Below, in pieces: positions 5,809-14,159 of a stretch of 27,708 nucleotides of DNA. Position 1 is the stretch's first letter, and every line of letters starts with the position of its first letter. Made by a program: the position numbers and the translations under genes. The stretch is from the IMG/VR virus record IMGVR_UViG_3300020171_000109, positions 1 through 27,708 of that record; one strand, given 5' to 3'. The stretch comes from a virus. A model generated the notes under the pieces. The model worked only from the letters and a program-made list of their open reading frames with translations. It made no database searches and was not told the DNA's origin.

Positions 5809-7116
5809 ATGGAAATTAAAATACCATATAAACCTCGCAAGTGGGCCAAAGAATTACACGAAGCCACAGAGCGCTGGATTATGTTGGTATTGCATCGCAG
5901 AGCAGGCAAAACAACAGCGGGGCTTAATCATTTGCAAAGAGACGCACTGAAAATACCAAAAAGCCAGTGGGCGTATATCGGCCCGACATACAAGCAATCT
6001 AAAAGAATTGCGTGGGATATTGCCATTACTATTTCGCAACCCATACCTGAAGTGATACAAAATGTTTCTGAATTGACTATAATTTATCCAAACGGTTCAA
6101 AACTTATTTTAGTTGGTTCTGATAACCCGGACGCCTTAAGAGGAATGGGATTATGGGGAGCTTTCTTTGACGAGTATCCTTTACAGCCGAGCAATGTATT
6201 TTCAGAGATAGTTTCAAAATGTTTAGCCGATCACTTAGGCTATGCTATATTTGGAGGAACTCCGAAAGGGAAAGGAGAATTTTGGAGGATGTATAACAAC
6301 TCTAAAAATAATCCTGAATGGAGATTGATTTATAAAACAATAGAACACAGCTTAAAAGAAGAAACTGGAGAAACTATTGATAATTTGAGAAATGCTTTAG
6401 AAGGCGACAGAAGCCTTGTTCGGCAGGGCTTAATGACGGAAGACGAACTAAATCAGGAATGGTATTGTTCTTTTGAGGCGGCCATTAGAGGGGCTTATTA
6501 TGCCAAACAAATTTCAGAGGCCAGAGAACAAAAGAGATTACGGATTGTGCCTTACGATTCTGTTTTAAGGGTGCATACTGTTTGGGATTTAGGAATTGGA
6601 CAGGCGATGGGAATAGGTTTTTACCAACGCTCTGGGTTGGAAACCAGAATGATTGATTACTGGGAAGGATTAAATCAAGAAGGAATACCGCAAGCTATCC
6701 GGGCTATACAAAACAAGCCATATATTTACGGAAAACATTTTGCTCCACATGATATAAACGCAAAAGATATTGGCACAGGAAAGACCAGAAAAGAAACTGC
6801 AACAAGTTTGGGAATAAATTTTGAAGTGATACCAAGCCTGACAGTTGATGATGGAATCAATCGGGGAAAATTGATGTGGAATCATTTATGGATTGATGAA
6901 CAGAAATGCGAGGTTTGGCTTGATTATATTTCTCAATATAAGCAGGAATGGGACGATGATAAAAAGATGTTCAGGAATAAACCGGCGCACGATTTTACAA
7001 GCCACGCCGCAGATGTCCACAGATACGCGGCCATAGTTGAGGATCAAATGAAATCAGAAATAGATAAACCATATAAACAAAAACCTCACCAAAGTCTTTG
7101 GGAGGTGGAAGGGTAA
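5809..7116 (+). CDS. terL: Terminase large subunit (TerL)
   Basis: A 435-aa packaging motor. Walker A is at about residues 29-36 (HRRAGKTT), Walker B with catalytic acid at 117-122 (GAFFDE). The C-terminal nuclease shows VWDLG with D260, HD at 314-315, and HAADVHRY with D402 as the third acidic position. ATPase drives DNA into the prohead and the RNase H-like nuclease cuts concatemers. Length matches common phage terminases. It sits between terS and a 69-aa gene, followed after a non-coding gap by portal. Confidence 0.95.
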   Translation: MEIKIPYKPRKWAKELHEATERWIMLVLHRRAGKTTAGLNHLQRDALKIPKSQWAYIGPTYKQSKRIAWDIAITISQPIPEVIQNVSELTIIYPNGSKLILVGSDNPDALRGMGLWGAFFDEYPLQPSNVFSEIVSKCLADHLGYAIFGGTPKGKGEFWRMYNNSKNNPEWRLIYKTIEHSLKEETGETIDNLRNALEGDRSLVRQGLMTEDELNQEWYCSFEAAIRGAYYAKQISEAREQKRLRIVPYDSVLRVHTVWDLGIGQAMGIGFYQRSGLETRMIDYWEGLNQEGIPQAIRAIQNKPYIYGKHFAPHDINAKDIGTGKTRKETATSLGINFEVIPSLTVDDGINRGKLMWNHLWIDEQKCEVWLDYISQYKQEWDDDKKMFRNKPAHDFTSHAADVHRYAAIVEDQMKSEIDKPYKQKPHQSLWEVEG

Positions 7117-7117
7117 A

Positions 7118-7327
7118 ATGCCGGAAGAAAAAATAATAATTGAAATGACAGAACGAGAAGCGGAAGATTATGTTGCATTGCGTGCCGCCGGGTTTTTTGA
7201 ATCAGAGGGAGAGATTAGAATTTTTAAAGAGATTGGAAGCGGAGTAATTAGATATGTCAAAAAAGTTTTAGCTCCAAAACAGAAAGAGGTTTTTCTTTAC
7301 GAAAGGAAAAAAGTTGCTTGTGGATAA
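7118..7327 (+). CDS. Hypothetical acidic-basic small protein (69 aa)
   Basis: One base after terL. The protein begins with a strand-like segment (KIIIEMTEREAEDY), then helices and a basic tail. No family is recognised. It might be a small accessory packaging protein given its position between terL and portal. The start has no strong ribosome site and is probably coupled to terL. Confidence 0.65.
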   Translation: MPEEKIIIEMTEREAEDYVALRAAGFFESEGEIRIFKEIGSGVIRYVKKVLAPKQKEVFLYERKKVACG

Positions 7328-7343
7328 CTATTTGACAGTAGTA

Positions 7344-7352
7344 TGTTATAAT
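7344..7352 (+). promoter_or_regulatory. Extended -10 promoter candidate (TGTTATAAT)
   Basis: TG-T-TATAAT matches an extended -10 element. A TTGACA lies at 7332-7337, but only nine bases upstream of TATAAT, so it is not a normal -35. The site is just downstream of a gene and upstream of the strong hairpin with a T-run, a fitting position to start a short transcript. Confidence 0.4.
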
Positions 7353-7359
7353 AAAATAA

Positions 7360-7469
7360 ACTAATTGCCCTGGCCTGAAAGGTTTACTCAAATCTTATTC
7401 AGAGGGGCTTTCATCAAACAGCAATTTTTTTGTTGCCTGATGAAAGCCCCTGTTTTGTTTGAGTTTTTT
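7360..7469 (+). ncRNA. Candidate small RNA ending in an intrinsic-terminator-like hairpin
   Basis: From the promoter candidate to a T-run. A 13-bp perfect stem pairs 7404-7416 (GGGGCTTTCATCA) with 7438-7450. It is enclosed by a further 7-bp pairing of ACTCAAA (7386-7392) with TTTGAGT (7458-7464), and followed by six Ts (7464-7469). The hairpin could be a terminator for the terL unit, the body of an independent RNA, or both. No convincing protein is encoded here. Confidence 0.4.
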
Positions 7470-7648
7470 AGCGGCTATCTCTGTATAGCTAAGATCTACT
7501 TGCCACAAATTTGCAAGGAAGCCGGGATACCGGCTAAAGAAATCAAACTATGCCAGCACCAGAAACATAAAAAATTATTAGTCGTTGATTGTTTTGAGGA
7601 GTAGCGACTTGAATACTCCTACCCCTCAAAATAGTCAAGAGTATTCAA
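7470..7648 (+). promoter_or_regulatory. Structured leader of the 7649 HNH gene
   Basis: Non-coding. It has a 6-bp GC hairpin AGCCGG-GATA-CCGGCT (7520-7535), a portal-start-like ATGCCAGCACCAGAAACA at 7550-7567 followed at once by a stop, and two exclusive hairpins: AGGAGTA/TACTCCT (7597-7603 with 7614-7620, reinforced by TTTTGAGG 7592-7599 that alternatively pairs with 7624-7631) and TTGAATACTC/GAGTATTCAA (7609-7618 with 7639-7648), the latter ending right at the ATG. Confidence 0.45.
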
Positions 7649-8104
7649 ATGCCAATAGGAGTTTATCAACATAAAAGAGGAGTTTATCATCACTCTGCCA
7701 AAACCAAAAGAAAAATAGGCGGAGCAAATAAAAGAAATTATCTTTTAGGAAAACACAACCCTTCAAGATACTGGCTCGGAAAGGAAAGACCAGATATGGT
7801 GGACAATAAATTTGCGCAAGGAATACCATCTTGGAATAAAGGTATTTTTGGAAAAAGAAAAAACTGGAAACAAGCAAAAGAATGGTACCACAACTTACAC
7901 AACTGGATTAGAAATACGAAAGGCAAGGCAAGTAAATGTGAATTTTGCGGGAAAGAAGGAACTGGAAGAGGAATGCACTGGGCGAATGTTGACCATAAGT
8001 ATAGTAGAGTTTTAGAGGATTATATTTCATTATGTCAAAGTTGTCATCGTAAATATGATATTAAAAATAATTTTGTAAAATGCCAAGCCCAGAAACACTA
8101 TTAA
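7649..8104 (+). CDS. HNH homing-type endonuclease (151 aa), terL-portal gap
   Basis: N-terminal half has short DNA-binding repeats of the NUMOD type (KTKRKIGGANKRNYLLGKHNP). The nuclease shows C97-x2-C100, VDHKY with H116, and C129-x2-C132-H133 (SCHRKYD). The C-terminal HNH domain closely resembles that of the minus-strand gene at 22594. Its last 25 bases are the first 25 bases of portal in another frame, so the C-terminus (KCQAQKHY) is built from portal codons. Likely a free-standing mobile enzyme that cuts phage lacking it. Confidence 0.8.
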   Translation: MPIGVYQHKRGVYHHSAKTKRKIGGANKRNYLLGKHNPSRYWLGKERPDMVDNKFAQGIPSWNKGIFGKRKNWKQAKEWYHNLHNWIRNTKGKASKCEFCGKEGTGRGMHWANVDHKYSRVLEDYISLCQSCHRKYDIKNNFVKCQAQKHY

Positions 8105-10071
8105 AGATTGCCGTAAAACAATACCAGTGTAGTTTTGAGTTCAAACGTCAACGTGTTGATGATATTCGCAAGAACGAAGCATATTATATCGGCCGAAAAG
8201 TAAAAGCGCCGATAGGAAGATTCGCAGTTTCTCTGCCGACAATGTCCGGGTTTGTTGACCACATGATGTCAAAGATAGACGATGCTCCGTCTTTGAATTT
8301 TGGTTATAGAGATATTGCAGATAAAAGATTGGCTGAAAAAGTAACCTCGGCTTGGGCTGTTGACAGCCACCCGAACAAAGCTAACTGGGCGCTAAAAGAC
8401 AGATGGGCCAAAAAGACAGGATTATTTTCAGGCCGGGCTATTTATAAAATCTATTCAGAATCAGACCCGGAGTATAAACATAATTTAGACGTGGTTGAAT
8501 TTGAGGACTTTATGTTTGAACCGATGGGAGGAGGTAATTTGGAAAACCATTTATTCTGCGGACACGACAATTTATTTAGAACCAAGGCAACTTTAATGCG
8601 CGGAGCCGAAGCTGGCATTTATGATAAGAATCAAGTATTGAAGCTTTTTAATAATCTTTCAAGCGATACAGAAAAAAAGGCAGAGGATATTTATAAATCA
8701 AAAGCCGAACGCTTATCAAAACTTGGATTGAGTTTGACCAACAACGAATATGTCGGACAGTCGGTGATCAAATTGGTTGAGTGGTATATGGAATATGAGG
8801 GCGAGAGATATAAACTGTTATTTGAATGGTTTACCCAGACTTGGGTTAGTTGCCACAAGCTAAAAGATGTCTTTGAAAGCAATTTATGGCCTTTTACAAC
8901 TTGGGCGACCAATGAGGACCCGTTTAACTTCGCCTCCAAAGCACCCTGCGACGATATGAGGCCAGTTGCTGAGGCGATTGATATAATCTTCAACCAGGCC
9001 TTAGATAACCGCTACAAGCGCAATTTTGGACAAAGGGCATACGATTCAAGTATCTTTCCTAACCCCGAAGAGTTGGAGTGGCGACCGGACGGACTGGTGC
9101 ATGCTACCGCAATTAAAAAGGGAGTAAATATCCAACAAGGAATTTATACTTTTGAAACGCCAGAAATCACCGGAAGCATTGACCTGATAAACTTTATGGA
9201 TATTTATACCGGTAAGAAGCTGGGTTCACTTCAACAAGAAGGTGGCGCGCAAGACGCGGCAGACCAAAAAGTAGGCATTTACTTTGGCCAGCTTCAACAA
9301 ATGGCTGACTTGATTGGATTAAAGAATAAATCTTACAGAGAATCACACTTAGGTTTGGGGTTGAGATATGCTTGGGGTCTGAAAGAACACTTGAAAGAGC
9401 CGATGCTGGTAAAAATGATTGGAGAGAACGGAGTTGAATGGGAAGAACTGACAAGGGGCGAAGCACAGAAGTCGCCGGATTTAGACCTTGATATTACAGG
9501 AGGTTCAGCGGAAGTTATGGCAAACGAAGCTAAAGCAAGAAGGAAGGCCGAAGGAGTAGCCTTGATTATGAAAAGCCAAACATTGATGAGCCAAGTAAAT
9601 CCTCAATGGCTTTTAGCGGAAGTATTAAGCCCTGCTTGGGATCCTGCCGAAGCAAGGTTGGCTATGTCAAAAGACCCTGGAAATTTAGACCAGATTTCAA
9701 GAGCTTCTGAAGCAATACAGCAAATTTTAAAAGGTAAGAAGCCAAAACTAATGAGAACGGCTAACACGGCATTTATGCAATACATTTTGGACTTTGCTAT
9801 GGATCACGAAGATTTAGAGGACAACGAATTTAACGCTTTAATGGCCTATATTGACGCTCACAAGAGGTATGCAGTTGAGAATACTATGCGACAAGCACAG
9901 AATATAAAGATACAGCAAAAGGAAAATATGGCAAGGAGTATGCTCAATGTTTCTGAAAACGTGAAGATACCGGAGAGGAATGCAGGATCGCCTCTTAATC
10001 CTGGCATATCGGGAAATAAGGCAACGGCTTTGATGACCGGTCGGGCTAATCCGGCTGAAATGGCAGTTTAA
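8080..10071 (+). CDS. Portal protein (663 aa)
   Basis: A 663-residue protein in the portal slot, after terL and before scaffold and capsid. Length fits the larger portals of short-tailed phages. Features include a long central region with LVEWYMEYEGERYKLLFEW, the RPVAEAIDIIFNQALDN helical part, and a C-terminal helical barrel-like tail (about 560-650). Portals form the dodecameric ring for DNA entry and join the tail. No single motif proves it; position, size and overall pattern do. The start at 8080 is shared with the end of the HNH gene. Confidence 0.85.
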   Translation: MPSPETLLKIAVKQYQCSFEFKRQRVDDIRKNEAYYIGRKVKAPIGRFAVSLPTMSGFVDHMMSKIDDAPSLNFGYRDIADKRLAEKVTSAWAVDSHPNKANWALKDRWAKKTGLFSGRAIYKIYSESDPEYKHNLDVVEFEDFMFEPMGGGNLENHLFCGHDNLFRTKATLMRGAEAGIYDKNQVLKLFNNLSSDTEKKAEDIYKSKAERLSKLGLSLTNNEYVGQSVIKLVEWYMEYEGERYKLLFEWFTQTWVSCHKLKDVFESNLWPFTTWATNEDPFNFASKAPCDDMRPVAEAIDIIFNQALDNRYKRNFGQRAYDSSIFPNPEELEWRPDGLVHATAIKKGVNIQQGIYTFETPEITGSIDLINFMDIYTGKKLGSLQQEGGAQDAADQKVGIYFGQLQQMADLIGLKNKSYRESHLGLGLRYAWGLKEHLKEPMLVKMIGENGVEWEELTRGEAQKSPDLDLDITGGSAEVMANEAKARRKAEGVALIMKSQTLMSQVNPQWLLAEVLSPAWDPAEARLAMSKDPGNLDQISRASEAIQQILKGKKPKLMRTANTAFMQYILDFAMDHEDLEDNEFNALMAYIDAHKRYAVENTMRQAQNIKIQQKENMARSMLNVSENVKIPERNAGSPLNPGISGNKATALMTGRANPAEMAV

Positions 10072-10075
10072 TTTT

Positions 10076-10417
10076 ATGGAAGAAATTTTTAACAACACAG
10101 CAAAATTAAGGGAGGCGTGGACTTTCGCGGAAGACAAGAAAAGAACTTTTGCTTGGGAGAAGCGAGCGCGTGAATTGATTGCCGTGCAAGGAGTAGCCAA
10201 AACAGACGCGATTAAATTATTACTTTCGGAAATTGAATCAGAATTGAAAACAACGATTGATAAATTGGTTTGGGGCAAAGGATTGCCTGAATTGGAGCGA
10301 GCGCGACTGGAAGTGAGGAGAGATGACTATATTTGGTTTTATTCCTTCTTTGCAGACCCGGACGAGAAATTAAAATCATTGGAAAATATAATATTAAAAG
10401 AAATAAAAAACTTATGA
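10076..10417 (+). CDS. Hypothetical helical protein downstream of portal (113 aa)
   Basis: Charged, mostly helical, Trp-containing (TFAWEKRARELIAV). No family recognised. Four bases after portal and overlapping the next start by ATGA-type contact (TGA 10415-10417 inside ATGATG), so it belongs to the portal operon. A structural accessory or scaffold-assisting role is possible from position only. Confidence 0.65.
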   Translation: MEEIFNNTAKLREAWTFAEDKKRTFAWEKRARELIAVQGVAKTDAIKLLLSEIESELKTTIDKLVWGKGLPELERARLEVRRDDYIWFYSFFADPDEKLKSLENIILKEIKNL

Positions 10418-10716
10418 TGAGAAAAATTAAGCCAGAAAAGTTTGGAGATATGGCTGAAATGCCAATGGCAGAGGCCAAGCGATACCCAAATTTTTATATC
10501 TCCACAAAACATTTACCAGAAGCTAAAAAATGGGAAGTAGGGCAGACATATCATATTGCTTTGGAAATAAAACAGACGGGAATAAGTATGCATAAAGACA
10601 AAGAAAATAAAGAGGAGGGCAACGCCGATTTTGAAATTACTGCCATAGAAGTTTTACCAAATGAAGGCCCAAAGAAAAAATACGAAAAAGTAATGCGCTA
10701 TAAAGAAGAAATGTAA
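10414..10716 (+). CDS. Hypothetical OB-like small protein (100 aa)
   Basis: Begins at tandem ATGs (10414 or 10417); an upstream ATG at 10333 in frame would overlap the previous gene heavily and is not preferred. Residues from about 38 on are strand-rich (YHIALEIKQTGIS, ADFEITAIEVLPN). Phage genomes often have such a small capsid-near protein between portal and scaffold. The family is not recognised. Confidence 0.65.
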   Translation: MMRKIKPEKFGDMAEMPMAEAKRYPNFYISTKHLPEAKKWEVGQTYHIALEIKQTGISMHKDKENKEEGNADFEITAIEVLPNEGPKKKYEKVMRYKEEM

Positions 10717-10720
10717 TTAT

Positions 10721-11152
10721 ATGCCACCAAAAGTTGAAGGAGCAAGACAATTAAATACTTTTCGGCAGGCCAAGGCTTATTTTACTGAAACGATTTACAG
10801 GGGTTTGAAAGATAAAATCGCAGGATTGCGCCGAAGAAATGTTGTAGCCAATGCTTTATCTTTTTCAAGAACGAATAAAGATTGCTTGGTGATTATAGGC
10901 GATACTAAAAAAGATGACATTGTGCTTGCCTATAACGGAAGTTATGCCGTCACAAAAGTAGTTAGTAAATATTTCAGAGCCGGCCAGAAGATTATAAAAT
11001 CAATAGTTTTTAGAACAGAAAAAGATGAGCAAGTGGCAGAGCACAAAGTATCAGAATTTTTACAGGTAATTGACGCTTTTTTATATCAATTTTCCGAAAA
11101 TCTTAACGAAAAAAAAGATGAGCCAGGCAACAATACAACAGAGCAAAATTAA
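10721..11152 (+). CDS. Hypothetical protein in the portal-scaffold interval (143 aa)
   Basis: A basic N-terminal half (RQAKAYFTETIYRGLKDK, GLRRRN) and a strand-rich middle (CLVIIGDT, DIVLAYNG), then a helix and an acidic Asn-rich tail. No family recognised. Its 3' end is overlapped by the following HNH gene (11118), implying that the HNH gene invaded around this junction. Confidence 0.65.
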   Translation: MPPKVEGARQLNTFRQAKAYFTETIYRGLKDKIAGLRRRNVVANALSFSRTNKDCLVIIGDTKKDDIVLAYNGSYAVTKVVSKYFRAGQKIIKSIVFRTEKDEQVAEHKVSEFLQVIDAFLYQFSENLNEKKDEPGNNTTEQN

Positions 11153-11522
11153 ATGGTATTCAATTTATGAGAACGAAGCGAAGACAAGAGAACAAGATAA
11201 AAAATACCAAGCAAAAAAACGACTTTTAGGATTGGTTGATAAAACTCAAGAATATCGGGAGTGGAGAGAAAAAAATCCCAAAGCATATAAAGCTCAAAAT
11301 TTATTAAATTGGTTAGTAAAATGCGGAAAGATAAAACGCGGTAATTGTCAATTAAAAGATAGATTTTGCTCAAAGGGAACGATACAAGCACATCATCCAA
11401 ATTACGATGAACCCTATAATGTTGTGTGGCTTTGTGCCTCACACCACAAAAAGGTTGACTTAGGGTTATTAGAATTAAAATTAAAAAATAAAAATTATGT
11501 CAACAAAGAAACTTCAATATAA
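11118..11522 (+). CDS. HNH endonuclease (134 aa), portal-scaffold interval
   Basis: Start at 11118, inside the previous gene, is preferred over 11070 because it reduces overlap. The C-terminal half has C77, C84, AHHPNYDEPYNVVWLC with H92-H93 and N101, then C106 and H109-H110, an HNH nuclease of the type common in phage DNA. The N-terminal half is charged and helical. The 3' end covers the first 26 bases of the next gene (11497). Overlaps at both ends suggest recent insertion. Confidence 0.75.
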   Translation: MSQATIQQSKIKWYSIYENEAKTREQDKKYQAKKRLLGLVDKTQEYREWREKNPKAYKAQNLLNWLVKCGKIKRGNCQLKDRFCSKGTIQAHHPNYDEPYNVVWLCASHHKKVDLGLLELKLKNKNYVNKETSI

Positions 11523-11772
11523 AGTCTTAGAAGCAGTTGAAGAATTGGAAGTCGGGCAAGTTGTTGAGCTTACTGAAAAGCAAGCTGAAAAACTTGGCGC
11601 CGCCGTTGAATTGGTTCCCGAAGAACCAAAAGTAAAAAAAGGATTGAGAGTGGTTGGCCTTTACGATGGCCAGACAATTGACAGAACATACGAAAACGCA
11701 GAATTGGCGCAACAATTTTGCGATAAAATCAACAACTCCGGCAGAAACCAGAACAACGCGAAAGTTATTTAA
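11497..11772 (+). CDS. Hypothetical small protein, possible head-associated (91 aa)
   Basis: The first half (YKVLEAVEELEVGQVVELTEKQAEKLG) resembles short phage proteins with a strand-loop-EAQAEKLG pattern seen next to head genes. The second half (LRVVGLYDGQTIDRTY) is strand-rich. A decoration or accessory head role is a guess from position. The start codon is inside the HNH gene's last codons. Confidence 0.6.
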   Translation: MSTKKLQYKVLEAVEELEVGQVVELTEKQAEKLGAAVELVPEEPKVKKGLRVVGLYDGQTIDRTYENAELAQQFCDKINNSGRNQNNAKVI

Positions 11773-11783
11773 CAATTATATTT

Positions 11784-11949
11784 GGCAGTTCCGATAGTGT
11801 TTCAGAGGTTTTGGCCACTTGGCCGAGGGTGGGATTCATCCTTTTCACTTTTCCTCTGAATCACTCTCGGGGCTGTCAAAAGGGCATTATAGCCCAGAGG
11901 GATGGCGACCTTATTAAAGCCCGGCTTCAACTTCCAGCCGTTAAATAAG
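11784..11949 (+). promoter_or_regulatory. Structured leader before scaffold-capsid operon
   Basis: About 185 bases without a gene. Pairings: GGCAG/CTGTC (11784-11788 with 11873-11877), CCGAG/CTCGG (11823-11827 with 11866-11870, extended by GTG/CAC and ATTC/GAAT) against the exclusive TTCAGAGG/CCTCTGAA (11801-11808 with 11853-11860), GGGC-ATTATA-GCCC (11882-11895), and CGGCT/AGCCG (11922-11926 with 11936-11940) enclosed by CTTATT/AATAAG (11910-11915 with 11944-11949). It looks like a multi-helix RNA rather than spacer. Confidence 0.5.
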
Positions 11950-11959
11950 AATTATTATT

Positions 11960-12865
11960 ATGGCAAATGAGCCAGAAAAGAAGGAGGTAGATCTTGGCGA
12001 CTACCCTGACGCAGAGTCAAAAAAAATAGCCGAGGAAATGGCCGCTGAAAAAGCCGCCAAAGAAAAAGGCGAACCTGAAACACCGGAGAAGCCTGAAAAA
12101 CCAGAACCGGAGAAGCCGTCCGAAGATGACGAGCCGGACAAAAAGCCGGACGAGGATGAGGACGACGAGGATGAGGGCGAGCCAGAACCCAAAAAAAATG
12201 AAGGAAGAATCCCGAAAACGATGCTTCTTCACGAGCATATGCACGAGAAGAAGGGTTGGCAAAAGAAAGAAAAGGCATTATTAGCTGAAATTGAACAGCT
12301 TAAAATAGCTAAGCCGGAACAGTCTAAAACTGAAACGGCCTCTGATATAAAAGCAATCGCTGAAGAGTTTGGCTTTGAGCCTGCAATGATTGAGAAATTA
12401 GTCAATGTAATAGGCGCAAAGACAGTACTCCCGGCTGATATTAAAGAGAAGTTGGAAGCTTTTGAGACAGAGAAAAAAGAGCAAGTTCAAGAGCAGCTAT
12501 TTACAAAGCACTTTTCAAAAGAAGTTTCTCCAATGCTCACAAAGGACGGAATTGACGAGAAAGGCGCGGATAAGATTAAAAAACTTATTCACGAACTCGC
12601 CTTTACCGAAAAATACGCCAATGCTGATTTAGACGAAATCTATATCATCGCAAAACAGAAAGGCATGCTTGAAAATTTAGGTGTTTTCAAGGGTCGTAAA
12701 ACTGCCGAAGGAGGCAGAGGCGGAACCGGAGCAGGCGGAGGCGGCGGATCTGACAAAGAAAATTGGAAGGATAAAAGTCCTGAAGATTTTGAAAAATGGT
12801 CAGACGAAATGGGCAAAAAAACTTCTGATTTAACTATTGTCAACCCGGACGGCACTGTCGGGTAA
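11960..12865 (+). CDS. Scaffolding protein (301 aa)
   Basis: Acidic, low-complexity N-terminus (Glu/Pro/Lys to about residue 85, including an Asp/Glu run), then helical segments suited to coiled coils, a Gly-rich linker (about 248-265), and a short C-terminal domain ending in a DGTVG tail. This is the usual makeup of an internal scaffold of tailed phages, and it sits directly before the major capsid gene. It would line the prohead and leave or be cut during maturation. No protease domain is seen. Confidence 0.75.
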   Translation: MANEPEKKEVDLGDYPDAESKKIAEEMAAEKAAKEKGEPETPEKPEKPEPEKPSEDDEPDKKPDEDEDDEDEGEPEPKKNEGRIPKTMLLHEHMHEKKGWQKKEKALLAEIEQLKIAKPEQSKTETASDIKAIAEEFGFEPAMIEKLVNVIGAKTVLPADIKEKLEAFETEKKEQVQEQLFTKHFSKEVSPMLTKDGIDEKGADKIKKLIHELAFTEKYANADLDEIYIIAKQKGMLENLGVFKGRKTAEGGRGGTGAGGGGGSDKENWKDKSPEDFEKWSDEMGKKTSDLTIVNPDGTVG

Positions 12866-12901
12866 AGTCCAGCATCGTCTTATTAACTAAATTATAATAA
12901 G

Positions 12902-14146
12902 ATGAGTGATACAAACACACTAACAGACTCTTTTCCAACCTATCATTCCAAGAGAATGCAGGTCAAAAGAGGAAAGCTCACCATCTACAAGGATATTTGC
13001 TCCTTTGAAGAAAGGGCAACCCTTGTAAAAGGTGCAGCAGTAAAAAGACCATATCGTTCTGCTTTGGTAGTCAAAGCTTTGGGCGATGATGGCGCTTACA
13101 TAAGACAAGCATTGACAGACACTGCGGAGACTTTAACAGTCAACCAGGAACCTTCAATTGCCGCTTATGTAACAGATTCAGACGCAATCCAGTCCAACTA
13201 CAAGACAATGAATCATTACTCGGACGACGCAATGAAGAGAATTGACGAATTTGTGGACGGAGATGTATTAGGCGAATACGCAAGCGCTTCTTCAATCGTA
13301 GCCAACTACGAAATGGGAGGCGGAGGTTCTGCTTCTGACGGAATCGGCTTTACTTTGACAACCTCAAATGTAATGCAGGTTTTCGGAAAGGCAAACAAAA
13401 AGATAGACAGAAAGCACGTTGCAAGAAAAGACCGCTGGGCAGTTATTTCCCCGGAGTTTTTTGATATTCTTTGGCAATTTATTGGAGGCAAAGAATCGGC
13501 TCTTGGAGATAAAGTCGGCACAAACCCGAACGAAATCGGAGTTTACGGCGGATTCCGTTTGTTTGTTTCAGAACAAACAGGTTGGTCTGCAAGGTTGGAA
13601 TTTGCCACAAATCCAACAGCCAACGATACAATAACTATCAATGGCGCAGTATTTACTTGGAAAGCTGACACTATTACCACAGCAGGTTATATCCATATTT
13701 GTTCAACTGCGGCACTTTCGTTAGACCAACTTGTGTCTGCAATTAACACACCTGGAACAAGTGTAACCGAAGCAACAGATGCTGGGTTTTATGCTCTTAG
13801 CACGGCTAATCAAAACGCATTATCTGGCATTGTAGCCACAGATGGCACAACCTATATGACTTTGAAAGGAGAGGGTTATGGATTTATCGCAGTTTCTGAA
13901 GGATTATCAGCAGCAGCCGACATTTGGACTACCACAAAACAGTTGCAACACAACTTGTTTGGTCAAGGTAAGCCAATTGATTTGGTCATGCAAAAAGTTC
14001 CAAAAATTCAACTTAAAGACAGGTCTGACGCATCTTACGGATACACAGGTCAGGACTTTGTTGTTTGGGGCTTATACGGCTTGAAGACGTTTGCCGAAGG
14101 CGCGGATGCCTTGGTTGACGTTCAAATTCGTTCAGACGCATTTTAA
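12902..14146 (+). CDS. Major capsid protein with inserted domain (414 aa)
   Basis: Position after scaffold and overall pattern (N-arm, helix-rich P-domain-like region, C-terminal strands with GYTGQDFVVWGLYG) support an HK97-fold capsid protein. Residues about 228-352 look like an insertion: strand-rich with ANDTITINGAVFTW and a Thr/Ser/Ala-rich continuation, a pattern used in phage surface add-on domains, while both flanks read as capsid. It likely projects from the shell. Exact domain edges cannot be fixed by eye. A 5-base-spaced ATG with A/T-rich leader begins it. Confidence 0.8.
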   Translation: MSDTNTLTDSFPTYHSKRMQVKRGKLTIYKDICSFEERATLVKGAAVKRPYRSALVVKALGDDGAYIRQALTDTAETLTVNQEPSIAAYVTDSDAIQSNYKTMNHYSDDAMKRIDEFVDGDVLGEYASASSIVANYEMGGGGSASDGIGFTLTTSNVMQVFGKANKKIDRKHVARKDRWAVISPEFFDILWQFIGGKESALGDKVGTNPNEIGVYGGFRLFVSEQTGWSARLEFATNPTANDTITINGAVFTWKADTITTAGYIHICSTAALSLDQLVSAINTPGTSVTEATDAGFYALSTANQNALSGIVATDGTTYMTLKGEGYGFIAVSEGLSAAADIWTTTKQLQHNLFGQGKPIDLVMQKVPKIQLKDRSDASYGYTGQDFVVWGLYGLKTFAEGADALVDVQIRSDAF

Positions 14147-14159
14147 TAGTAATTGAGTA

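Noticed and set aside
7365-7604. 79-aa open frame across the non-coding terL-HNH gap
   Set aside because: It starts at TTG with no ribosome site, runs through the long hairpin and T-run, and its translation looks unlike a protein; the similarity of its end to the HNH tail is due to the duplicated portal start.
12001-12192. Ser/Gly-rich minus-strand frames opposite the scaffold
   Set aside because: Mirror of the acidic low-complexity region of the scaffold gene.
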